A stretch of 64,000 bases of DNA, taken from NCBI GenBank assembly GCA_000733355.1, contig JNVV01000001.1, positions 3,692,278-3,756,277 of the forward strand. The letters run 5' to 3'. Every line of letters starts with the position of its first letter. The stretch's first letter is position 1. The stretch is from Falciphora oryzae (Eukaryota; Ascomycota; Sordariomycetes; Magnaporthales; Magnaporthaceae). Of this stretch, positions 1-9,779 are shown in pieces. A model generated the notes under the pieces. That model did no database searches. It was not told where the DNA came from and saw only the letters and a program-made list of their open reading frames with translations. Made by a program: the position numbers and the translations under genes.

Positions 1-820
1 AACCCGATATGGTGGAGCCTCCTGCCCGTCAGTTATCACCCGAATCGTACAGGAAGCATTCAAGTTGCTGACCATAATTTCCGCAATCTCAGAATTACAG
101 GAGAAGGTAGAAGAGGATCGTGTCTCCATCGGACACCTTTCTCTTTACCCGGCCTATCTTCCATACCGGGCTCAGCATCTTATTGTTAACAAGGCACAGC
201 AGGTCCTGGAGGAGTGCTGTTTCGATTTTGCGACGGTGTCCATGCCGGGGCTGCTCCAAGAGAAGAACTGGGAATGTCCAGCGGCAGCGGAGCTGACGGA
301 GTGGACAAATATGTTCCTCAAGGGCAAAAGCCGTCGGTCGGGGCTACCGAAGGAGCTGGGTGAGGAAGGGAGGGAGTTGCTTCTGGAGGTTGCAAATATT
401 CGGCACACGGCCGTCCACCGCCTCCCCACGACTGCAAAAGGTGTCTGCCAGCTTCTCGAGGGCGCTGTGAAGTTCGCGCAGGTCCTTCGAAGCAACGTGC
501 GCGCCAACCAGCTAAACGAATTGCGAACGGAACTCAGCAGCAAAATCAAGGCGATGGAGCTGAACGAGAATATCCTCGAAGGTACGCTGGCCTCCGAGCT
601 CCAAGCGATCCAAAAACAGCGCAAAGAGTTAGACGAAAAGGAGGCAAGGCTGATCCAGGCAATGCTGAAGGATGGTATGGACAACAAGGCCTTGATAGGA
701 CAACTGTTGGAGGAATCTGTCCGCAAGACCTTCAACAAGCACGGTGGTGATGATCAGGGGGGAAGCGAATATGATAAAGAGGATAGTGGGACGGAAGATG
801 GGCGGAAAGAGGAAGGATAG
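1..820 (+). CDS. Coiled-coil fungal protein, 3' part only
   Basis: The frame that ends at the stop at 818-820 is open all the way back to base 2, and there is no ATG near base 65, so the gene enters from outside the window and this is its C-terminal part, about 270 residues. The middle contains a conserved-looking stretch with the motif IRHTAVHRLP. It is followed by a long charged helix (roughly the last 110 residues, rich in E, K, L, Q) likely to form a coiled coil, and an acidic low-complexity tail. I recognise the type from fungal genomes as an uncharacterised family but know no function; no catalytic motif is visible. Confidence 0.6.
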   Translation, partial: TRYGGASCPSVITRIVQEAFKLLTIISAISELQEKVEEDRVSIGHLSLYPAYLPYRAQHLIVNKAQQVLEECCFDFATVSMPGLLQEKNWECPAAAELTEWTNMFLKGKSRRSGLPKELGEEGRELLLEVANIRHTAVHRLPTTAKGVCQLLEGAVKFAQVLRSNVRANQLNELRTELSSKIKAMELNENILEGTLASELQAIQKQRKELDEKEARLIQAMLKDGMDNKALIGQLLEESVRKTFNKHGGDDQGGSEYDKEDSGTEDGRKEEG

Positions 821-1386
821 GAGGACGTGGCGGTAATAAGTCAAAAGCCGGATGCGGATGCCGAAGAGGAAGGTTGCGAGGAAGGAGGGCAGGTTGAGTC
901 ATACAAGGAAGAGGATATCTATGGAGCCTAGCTGTTGTTGTCACACGAGTCTGTCATACCTGCCAGCAAACTGCAATGCTCAATTTCAGCACTCGTTGGG
1001 GCGCATCAACTTTCCACTTCTGCGAGCATTCTCCCTTCCGCCTTGCCAGTGTCAGTTCATTTTCCTGCGATGCCGGCCGAATCCGCCGTCAAAGACTCCA
1101 TACGCGAGTCTTCAGGGCAGTCGTTCGAGGTGGCGGGGGGAACCTTACCCCTGCATCCCGCCCAAAGCCTATGATCAGTGCCCAACAGGGAGCGCCCAAG
1201 GGGCATTTTGACGCCGCGTAGGTTCGAAGATTTCAACAAAATTAACGATTAAGAGAGAATATAAAGGAAGACAGATGCTTCTTTATATACAGACAATGGC
1301 CACATGATATAGTACAATCGGATACTGCGTGAAACCCACTAATACCCCAACCAAAAACACCCAAGAAAAGCAAACAACACCGGCTT
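821..1386. other. Intergenic spacer
   Basis: Between a plus-strand stop and a minus-strand stop. Several overlapping short frames exist, but none has a family signature. It probably holds the two converging 3' UTRs. Confidence 0.5.
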
Positions 1387-3344
1387 TTAGTCAAACAGGA
1401 AAGCAAAGACCTTCCCGTACCAAGTAGTCGGCCTCTCATCGGGCCACTCGATCTCGTCGAGATCCTTGCGGCCGGTGAGCAGGTCGGCCTCGTGAGGCTG
1501 GACGAAGGGCGCGCGGGTCCAGAGCTTGTGGCCGATGTAGAGCACGGCGAACAGGATGAGGCTGATGTAGGCGATGAAGAAGGAGGACGTGTCCCAGGGG
1601 ATAAAGGAGGTGAAGCCTTGGGTCAGGATGATGATAATGTTGAAGACGACGCCGTACCACGAGAACCAGGCGCCCATCGGGGACTTGTAGGGCAGGCTGT
1701 CGCGGGAGATGCCCTGCGCGTCGAGGGCGCGCATGAAGGCGATGTGTGAGATGCCGATGGACGTCCACGAGATGAAGCCGGCCACACCCGAGATCTGGAT
1801 ATATGCGATTTACCTGAGGTTAGCTTCGTCTCTTCCGCAGCTGCGTGAAGCTTAAAAAAAAAGGTCGTGTTTAAAACAGAGAGGTGGTAACTCACGTTCG
1901 TCAGCCAGACGAAAACCACCTTAGCGGACTCGGTCACGTTCATGAAGCCCAGGAGGCCAAAGGCGGCAGTGAAGCAGACGGCATAGTACGGGACGCCCTT
2001 GATGGTCGTGCGCATCAGGAAGGCGGGGGCGAGACCCTCCTGGGCAAGGCCGACGAGGATGCGCGAGCCCGAGTAGACGTTGGAGTTGGCGGCGCTCAGC
2101 ACAACGGTCAGCAGCACGGCGTTGATGATGTGCGGCAGCACCTTGACGCCGGCGAGATCGGCGGCGATGACAAATGGGGAGGCATTAGCGGTTTGGTCGT
2201 TGCCGTCGCTGAGCAGGCGGCTGTTGTTGTAGGGAACCACTGTCGCAGGAGTTTGTTTAGTTTCAGGGCCCGTCACTAGCACTCGATGGTGGAGAGGAAG
2301 CAAAGACAATAAAAGAAAAGGGAGACCTACGTAGGCCAATGAAGAAGATGGTCAGGACAAAGAAAATCAAAATACGCCAGAAGGTCTTGCGAATGGCAGC
2401 AGGGACCGTCTTGCGGGGGTTGGCCGTCTCGCCTGCGGCGATGCCAACCAGCTCGGTGCCCTGGTACGAGAAGCCGGCCTGGATAAGAACAGCCCAGAAA
2501 CCAATAAACTTGGCGAGGTCCGCATTGCCACCAACTTTCTCCACCATGTAAGGGGCGAAGGCGCCGGGGCTCTTCCACGTGTCAAAGCCCAGGTAACCTT
2601 TCTGTCCCGCGCCGGCGTCGATGCTGAACAGGGCAAAGTTGGCCAGAGGTCAGTTGTTTGAGCTCTCATTTAAATGTTCCATTTTCAGGGTCTTCCTTAC
2701 CAGATACCGAACAAGATAAAGCCGATCACGGTAACAACTTTGATCAGAGCCAGCCAGAACTCAACCTCGCCGTAGAAGTTGACGGGCAGGAAGTTGAGGA
2801 CGGTGATGACGACCCAGAAGACGGCAACAAGAACGCTCAGGTTGGCCTCAGGGGCCCAGAACTGGATGATGAGGCCGCTGGCGGTGACCTCAAGGGCGAA
2901 GGTGCTGGCCCAAGAGAACCAGTAGATCCAGCCCATGGCAAAGCCCAGGCTCTTGTCGACGAAGCGGCCGGCGTAGACGGTGAAGCCGCCCGAGACGGGC
3001 AGGAAGGTTGCCATCTCGGCGAGGGCGACCATGACGCTGTAAACCAGCGTACCAACGAAGGCGTAGGCGATCAGGGCGCCGGCAGGGCCAGCCTTGTTGA
3101 TGGCGTTGCCGGAGCTGACGAAGAGACCTGTGCCGATGGTGCCGCCGAGGGCAATCATCTGCAGGTGGCGCGACTGCAGGCTGCGCTTGAGCTGGGCCGT
3201 CGAGCCCTGCTCCACCGACTGCTTCTCGACATCGTGGGCGCCGTCGTCGGGCGCCGAGGCCTTGGGTTTGCCGCCGTCGGCCTTGGATACCGGCGCGGCC
3301 GCTATGACGTCGTCAGCGCCGTTGTCCTTTGGTGGCGCGCCCAT
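1387..3344 (-). CDS. Amino acid permease (YAT family)
   Basis: Predicted exons, minus strand: 3344-2701, 2623-2331, 2239-1896 and 1794-1387, giving 562 residues, the usual length for fungal amino acid:proton symporters of the APC/YAT family in the plasma membrane. A hydrophilic N-tail of about 60 residues is followed by the first-helix signature MIALGGTIGTGLF. Later hallmarks are the SYQGTELVGIAAGE motif in exon 2 and the LLVPYNNSRLL loop made by joining exons 2 and 3. Donors are GTAAGG, GTAGGT and GTGAGT; exons 1 and 2 join in frame at GIC-IDAGAG. About 12 membrane helices are expected. Substrate cannot be told from sequence; it resembles general or dicarboxylic amino acid permeases. The last acceptor (ATATATCCAG) was chosen because it alone keeps the frame. 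Confidence 0.9.
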
Positions 3345-6300
3345 GATGAAAGGATCCTAGTCTAGCGTCTTCTGCTTCTCGCCAGGGGGTTCACCAGCGG
3401 CGCGCGGGGAGGAAGCACGGGGAAGAGGACGCCGATGAGATCCAGACGACGGGGGGTTTGGCTGATCGAGCACGCGACGGCGGAAAACAGTGCCTCGTCA
3501 ATGGCCAACAAAATACAACATTCAAGAGCAGGCGCGCATGGGGCAGCAATGGGGATTTAAGGGGCGCCAGAAGCGCGATCGACCCCCAGTGGAACCATCA
3601 TCTTGCCATCGAGTCATCGAGCAGCGGAGGAGAAATTTGCGAAATTTTTCTGCTCGGGTTGCCTTCTCGCACCCACAGCAACGCACCCACCACGCGACTT
3701 TGTGGGCCTTCGGTGAGGCTCCGGGCCTGGTCGGGTCGCTGGGGAAGAATTTTCGACCTCTTATCTTTGCAGTCGTGCTCCCACTTTGCCTCCTTCCAGA
3801 GTGAATTCAGGCTTGATCTGCACCGTTGTTTCCACACACACACACACACACCCGGCGTTGCATGCGACGCTGGCGGTGCTTCACGGCGCATCCGCGTGGC
3901 CTAGCCAGCGCCGGGCACGCCGTCAATCGCTTCATGGCTTGCATGTTTTTCGCCTGGTCTGGATGGAACGGTGCAACCAATGTCCGTGTCTTGGCCGCAT
4001 TTGGTGGTGTTTGGCGTGGGGCCAAGTCGGACTCCTGTCGGGCCAGCCCGGGTTTTCAGCCCATGAAAGCTTAGCGCAGCGCAACGAAGTGTTCTGGCGT
4101 GCTTTTCCCTGACACCTACTCTCTCCGAGACGAAGCCGTCGGAAAGGGAGAGTCGAGCAAACCGCGCAAAGCAATCCACTCCGTTGGCGTTACGTATGCT
4201 TCCCCAATTGACGGATTTGGGACCCATCTCGCCAGTGGGGTTCAATCTGTCGAGATCGTGTTTTGCCTTCTCCTCCCCAATGAGGCCATCGGATCAATCG
4301 AGCTCTCGCCACCAATACCAGGTCCATGTTATGCATAATGCATCGACCCTATCTATCTATTCAGGGACTGCGGCTTCGGGACAACGACCCAGTCCGAGTA
4401 ATCTAGTCCGAGAGCAAGCACTGACTTTGACTTGTCAGCATCGACATTTCTCGCCAGTCACCCGAGCGCTCGCTTCCCCCATCCCCACGTTGCGCCAGCG
4501 CGGAGCTCGTGCTCTGTGGATTCACGTTGCCTGCAGGAGTCGCCCGCCAACGACCACCCGCATCGGCCAAAGTGGCCCTGTGCTCGGATCCGATTTTTGT
4601 TTTTGTTTCAATGCCGCCATTCCGAGTAATCGGCTCGCGCGCCACTGCATCTTATCATTACGGCACCACCATAGACCCCATTTCCCACCCATGGCTGGAC
4701 GCCCCGCAGGTATCTTCGTGGACGATCCGAGATAGAGTGTCCGGGGCGCAGACAACCATGCATGTTTGCTCCCATTCTACCTTACTCGACACGGCGTGTC
4801 GTGGCCACGCACTGGCCAATAGGTTCCCCAAAACGGCTAATAAGCCGACAACCGCCGGACAAACCTACCCAAACGCCGACCAAAGCAAATGCCCTTCGTA
4901 AGGCTTCATAAGGGCATGTGATGTCTTGTGTGGCTAAGCTTAGCCAAGGATGCTGCCACCTCTAAATCACCCACGTCACGGGGCCGTCAAGCATCCCGTC
5001 CAGATGGACTTGGGAGGCCGCCATGATCCCGACCTCACGAGCAAACGCTCGAACGGTCGACCGTTGACTCCTCACCCCCCTGGTCCCGAACTAATAGAAT
5101 AAGGTTAACGAGCCCAACGTGTTTTCGAGCCTGCCTGAGTCCCCACACAGGCCTCGACCCTTGCCTTGCATCTTCGGACGATCGCAGCCCCAATGGGCAT
5201 GGGCGCTTGGTAACTTGCCTACCCTGATCCCCTCTGGACACGAGAGCCGACAAGTCAACCGGGAGCGCAAGAATCTGACCACAAACGGAATCTATGGGAT
5301 GGATGGCTCTGCCGCTCGGACGTGCTCGCATGCGGCCCTAACACTTGACAGCAGAATCGAGGTCTCGACCTGAGCAGAAATACCATCCTCGTCAACCTCG
5401 GGCATCTTCACTCGATGCAACTCACCCGCATTTTGTCTTGCCTCGCCTGGTAGGGCTAGGCCGCTACTCGATCCGCACCTGGGCCTGCTGCCAAGGTGTG
5501 GTAAAGTGCCGAATCTCCTAGACCGGCTTCGATCCCTCGCGGCGAAACAGGAAGGACACGTCAAGCCAAGATGCCAAAAGTCGCTGCCGGGTCGGTATCT
5601 CTGTTTGTTTCGTTTCCAATGGGATTCAAGCTTTCCAATTCCTGTAAACGGATCACATAATCATGAAACATGATTACCACCCCCCATCCGCCCGAATTAT
5701 TCTGTAACAAGTCCCCGAGCTTCTGGCACCAGGCGCCATCGAGGTCTGCTAAGCTCGTGTTCTTTCTATTACACTCTGGGCTCCCGAGTCTATCGGTAGT
5801 TCGTTTTCCATAGCCTATCACCCCAATTTGCGCCCTCCTTCTCAAGAAACCGAGAATGGATACGCGATCCCGACGAAGAAAAAATTAGGCTCGACGCGGC
5901 CAGTACGCTGAACGCCCTGCTGACGCGGCCAGCTATCTAGTAGTCGCCAGGTCCTCAACAGTATAGCAGTGCTGCTTATTCACCTCCTCATTGCGGTGGA
6001 AGTCAAGCGACAGGGCGGGAAGACTTACGGTCACGCTAAACGAGATGAAGAACTCGGGTGATGCAATAATAGAACCAGTACAATGGCAAGTCCGCACAGG
6101 AATCGGAGCTCGGAGCCAGCTACCGCGCGGAAGACTCCCGGGCACGGACGATGCAAAACGAAACGAAACATTCCCTTCCCGAGCCATCTGCCTATCTGTC
6201 CGGACCTGCCATCCATCCACGACGTTCTTGGCTTCCGGCACAGACTAGAGCGCCACTGCGCTGCCAAGGGCGCAGTTCTTTCTTCTCCTGGATCCGTCCA

Positions 6301-6985
6301 GCGAAACAAGCACTTTGCTAAGCCCGAATGGCAGCGTGTCGTTTACTGCATGATCAAACAAATATCGTTCCCCCACGACTCGCCTCGATATTGCACCGGA
6401 AACTTCACGTAATTACTTTATTCTTGTATACGTGTAACCCCGAACACACGAGGACGCGCGCCGTCGTGATCGCAAAACGGGGCTTGGCGCGCGCGCTTGG
6501 TCAAGGGTCTCCCAGGTTCGTTTATGCAATCAGTCCTTTCGTCGACGTACTGTAGCTGACCAGGCTGTCAGCCTACAATCAACAGCGATATGCGGAGCAT
6601 ACCGCTACAAACTTCACAGCCGCGCGAGCCTGCTCTGTCGATGCTCTGCGGCCGAAGAGCATGGCAGAATCCCGGGGCCTCGGCTCCGACCGCAATCTCT
6701 TAGAGCCCCATGGCCAGATTCTCGTGTCGGTGATAGAATGGTCGGCACTATAACGGCATGGCACGACGACCTCGGATCATGACAAGGCCCTTGGCATCGT
6801 TGTCACCGGCAACAGACGACTTGGCCTTTGGGAAGTACCCTTTTCCCGCGATACCGAGTCTTCGTGACGAGCTCGACCTTGGAGCCTTGAGAGATGATCG
6901 AGGCAGACCAATGGTGATTACCTCCGTGCCGGCGCACCTTGCGGGGGCCAACGACGACGTGCCGAGACCCCAGGGCGAGAAAAAT
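3345..6985. other. Long intergenic region
   Basis: About 3.6 kb without a convincing gene. Short frames on both strands lack family motifs and splice-supported continuations. The left end is the promoter side of the permease and the right end leads into the promoter of the repeat-peptide gene. A (CA)9 tract lies at 3833-3850. No tRNA or 5S rRNA was recognised by eye. Confidence 0.5.
3833..3850 (+). repeat. (CA)9 microsatellite
   Basis: Nine perfect CA units, read directly from the sequence, in the spacer upstream of the permease. Confidence 0.95.
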
Positions 6986-6988
6986 GTG

Positions 6989-6996
6989 TATATATT
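6989..6996 (+). promoter_or_regulatory. TATA box of the repeat-peptide gene
   Basis: TATATATT about 290 bases before the ATG at 7289. It is followed by a C/T-rich, ATG-poor leader (about 7040-7260), as seen in strongly expressed fungal genes. An intron within the leader is possible but was not resolved. Confidence 0.45.
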
Positions 6997-7288
6997 CTGG
7001 CTCGGCCTCCCGTCCATCATCCAGAAATCTCTCCCTCGCCAAGCAGCACAACAATCTCAACCTCATCATCTCATCAGCTTCTTCACCCACATCTTCAGCT
7101 TCAGCATCTCCATCTTCCACGCATCTTACCACACAGCCAAGCACATACCACACTTCCAGGACTCGCTTCCGCATCTAAGCGCCCGCAACTCCTTCTTGGC
7201 TCATTTGTCCTCATATTCTAGCATTCTTCGTTCTCGCAAGCTACCAGCCCCTTTTTCCATATCTTGATCACACCGACCCAGCATCAAA

Positions 7289-8722
7289 ATGCAGATCGTC
7301 AAGTTCGCCCAGCTCATCGCCCTCCTCGCGGCCGCCGGCCCCGTCATTGGCGAGCCGGTCAACGAGGGCCGCCGGAGGTGCCTCGACGCCTCCCAGGACC
7401 CCGCCGCGCGCAGGCGCTGCATCGCCGAGGCCGACGAGGCCCGCCGCCGCTGCCTGTCCGGCCTGCAGGCCAGCGACCAGGAGGGCCGGCGCCGCTGCCT
7501 CCAGGTCCGCGACCTTGCCCAGGCCGTCGAGGAGGCGGCCCGCCGCCGCCGCTGCCTCTCTGGCCTCGAGGCCAACGACGTTGAAGGTCGTCGCCGCTGC
7601 CTCCAGGTTCGCGACACCGTCGATGCCGCCGACGAGGAGGCCAAGAAAAAGAAGAAGAAGAAGTGTGCCGGCAAGAAGAAGTGCCTCGCCGAGATCGAGG
7701 CCCGCGACGTCGAGGTTGCCGACCAGGAAGGCCGCCGCCGCCGCTGCCTGGCTGCCCTTCAGGAGGGTGATGTTGAGGGCCGCCGCCGCTGCCTTGAGAC
7801 CCGCGACCTGGAGGTAGCCGACCAGGAGGACCGCCGCCGCCGCTGCCTGGCTGCGCTCCAGGAAGGCGACGTCGAGGGCCGTCGCCGCTGCCTCGAGACC
7901 CGTGACTTGGAGGTTGCCGACCAGGAAGGCCGCCGCCGCCGTTGCCTGGCTGCCCTTCAGGAGGGTGATGTTGAGGGCCGTCGCCGGTGCCTTGAGACCC
8001 GCGACCTGGAGACTGCCGACCAGGAGGGCCGTCGCCGGTGCCTCGCCGCCCTGCAGCAGGGAGACGTCGAGGGCCGCCGCCGGTGCCTTGAGGCTCGCGA
8101 CATCAACGCGGCTGACGAGGAGGCCAAAAAGAAGAAGAAGAAGAAGTGCGCCGGGAAGAAGAAGTGCCTCGCCGAGATTGAGGCCCGTGACGTCGAGGAG
8201 GGCCGCCGCCGTTGCCTCGCCGGTGTCCAGGAGGGAGACGTTGAGGGCCGCCGCCGGTGCCTTCAATCCCGGGACGTCGAGGCCCTCGAGGCCGAGGAGG
8301 GGCGCCGTCGGTGCCTTGCCGCTATCCAGGAGGGCGATGTAGAGGGCAGGCGCCGCTGCCTCGAGGCCCGGGACGTCAATTCGGCTGACGAGGAGGCCAA
8401 GAAGAAGAAGAAGAAGTGCGCCGGCAAGAAGAAGTGTGCGCTCGAGACCCGGGACGTCGATGAGATTGAGGCCCGCGATGTCGACGCGGCTGATGAGGAG
8501 GCCAAGAAAAAGAAGAAGAAGAAGTGCGCCGGCAAGAAGAAGTGTGCGCTCGAGACCCGGGACGTCGATGAGATTGAGGCCCGCGATGTCGACGCGGCTG
8601 ATGAGGAGGCCAAGAAGAAGAAGAAGAAGAAGTGCGCTCTCGAGGCCCGCGACGTGGACGCGGCCGATGAGGAGGCCAAGAAGAAGAAGAAGAAGAAGTG
8701 CGCCCTTTCCGACCTCGAGTAA
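7289..8722 (+). CDS. Secreted Cys/Arg/Lys repeat protein, candidate kexin-processed peptide precursor
   Basis: A single exon of 477 residues. Residues 1-21 (MQIVKFAQLIALLAAAGPVIG) form a signal peptide. The rest is made of short modules, each an acidic segment ending in a basic run directly before a cysteine. I count 28 cysteines, every one preceded by RRR(R) or KKK. Arg-type modules carry cores such as CLAALQEGDVEG and CLETRDLEVADQEG. Lys-type modules have six or seven lysines, then CAGKKKC. The last third has a 36-residue tandem duplication (108 nt, starting at 8417 and 8525). Dibasic sites between repeated cores, plus a signal peptide, are the layout of fungal kexin-processed precursors (pheromones, dikaritin or epichloecyclin precursors). 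Kex2-type cutting would free many short peptides with N-terminal Cys. No UstY-type partner was seen nearby. Alternatively it may be an unprocessed polycationic cell-wall or secreted protein. Confidence 0.75.
   Translation: MQIVKFAQLIALLAAAGPVIGEPVNEGRRRCLDASQDPAARRRCIAEADEARRRCLSGLQASDQEGRRRCLQVRDLAQAVEEAARRRRCLSGLEANDVEGRRRCLQVRDTVDAADEEAKKKKKKKCAGKKKCLAEIEARDVEVADQEGRRRRCLAALQEGDVEGRRRCLETRDLEVADQEDRRRRCLAALQEGDVEGRRRCLETRDLEVADQEGRRRRCLAALQEGDVEGRRRCLETRDLETADQEGRRRCLAALQQGDVEGRRRCLEARDINAADEEAKKKKKKKCAGKKKCLAEIEARDVEEGRRRCLAGVQEGDVEGRRRCLQSRDVEALEAEEGRRRCLAAIQEGDVEGRRRCLEARDVNSADEEAKKKKKKCAGKKKCALETRDVDEIEARDVDAADEEAKKKKKKKCAGKKKCALETRDVDEIEARDVDAADEEAKKKKKKKCALEARDVDAADEEAKKKKKKKCALSDLE
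8417..8632 (+). repeat. 108-nt tandem duplication in the repeat-protein gene
   Basis: Two consecutive 108-nt units, starting at TGCGCCGGCAAG at 8417 and 8525, are nearly identical; the differences seen are synonymous changes in the Lys run. Each encodes one CAGKKKC module plus a long acidic core. Confidence 0.85.
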
Positions 8723-9779
8723 GGTGGTCAGGCGCTTGAGCAGAAGCGGCAGTGGAGGACGAGGAGTCTGCAGCAGAGAGGGGCACAGAGCTGAAAGGAT
8801 CAAAAGGCGGGCTGGCGATAGGCACAGTTGACAGATTGGGATCGTCGGAAACCAGATTGACACAACGTCGGAAGGCTTCTCTTTGGAGTTTCTTGCATTT
8901 GCGTTGGGTCGGTTTACTTTCTACTTCTTTGCATTGCTCTTTTTCAGTCTCGCTTCTTTGCCTGGCTTGTCTTGTCTTTTCTTTTCTCTTCTCTTGCCCT
9001 TTCTTTGCATTTTGGAATTGGTGCAAGTTCTCTCCAGTCTTTCTGGGCGCTGGCATGAGTTGTGATCGGTAGTTGCATGCTCGCAAAGGGTTTCGGTCTG
9101 GGTCTCGAAATTGATTTACCCTCGGCATTTGTGTATTTAGGGACTAGTTCACACATGAATTCACGCGCAGTCTTTACCGCACTCGTTATCAGATCTTGAA
9201 ATTTGAACAAGCTCTAGACTTGAGTGATATCATCAAGGCTACATGCGGCTGAATATCAGAGATGTCTTTGAATACAAGAGAGGAATCCCTTGCAAATCGC
9301 CGGTTGGTTTTATCACTATGGAAGTAGTTGCTATTGCAAGGAAGCGGGCAGGCAGTGGGCCTTTGGGATTGCCTCATATCTCTAAGGAGCGGGAAAGAAT
9401 GTGTCGAAGGATAGGGGGCCCTTTGCACCCCTGCTAGTATCCACCCACCCCCTTTGCGGCTGTTGAGGATTCCCGGGTTCTTGCTATCAAAAATTATGGC
9501 CAGCTTGCGAGACATGTTGATGAAAGCTAGGTAACTGTGCCTAACCCGGAATGAGCTACATTTCGGATCTGTGGCTCGCCTGTGGCTCCACCTTGTACCC
9601 CATCTTTTCTTTTGTTCATTATTTGCATTACCCCGCCAACAATGTGCCCGATCTTCCGATCGACCAGCCTGCCCATCTGCCACGTCCAGAATTTGTCTGT
9701 CGTGGCCCCCTCTCTCGACTCCTGACAAGCCGCATCTTAACATATCTATTTATTATCCTACAGTATCTTTGGTGGCACA
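8723..9779. other. Intergenic spacer
   Basis: 3' UTR of the repeat-protein gene (T-rich about 8880-9010) and promoter of the dynamin gene. No coding signature seen. Confidence 0.5.

Noticed and set aside
3458..4901. Clustered short frames in the first long spacer
   Set aside because: They overlap in all frames, have no splice-linked continuation and no recognisable motif.
5515..5535. B-box-like GGCTTCGATCCC
   Set aside because: No A box or cloverleaf pairing upstream, so not a tRNA.
6758..7267. 169-codon frame upstream of the repeat-peptide gene
   Set aside because: Spans the TATA box and C/T-rich leader; no family features, most likely chance.
7268..8863. 531-codon open frame antisense to the repeat-peptide gene
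   Set aside because: It is the Leu/Ala-rich mirror of the repeats, open only because of the repeat codons; the plus strand has the signal peptide, TATA box and start context.
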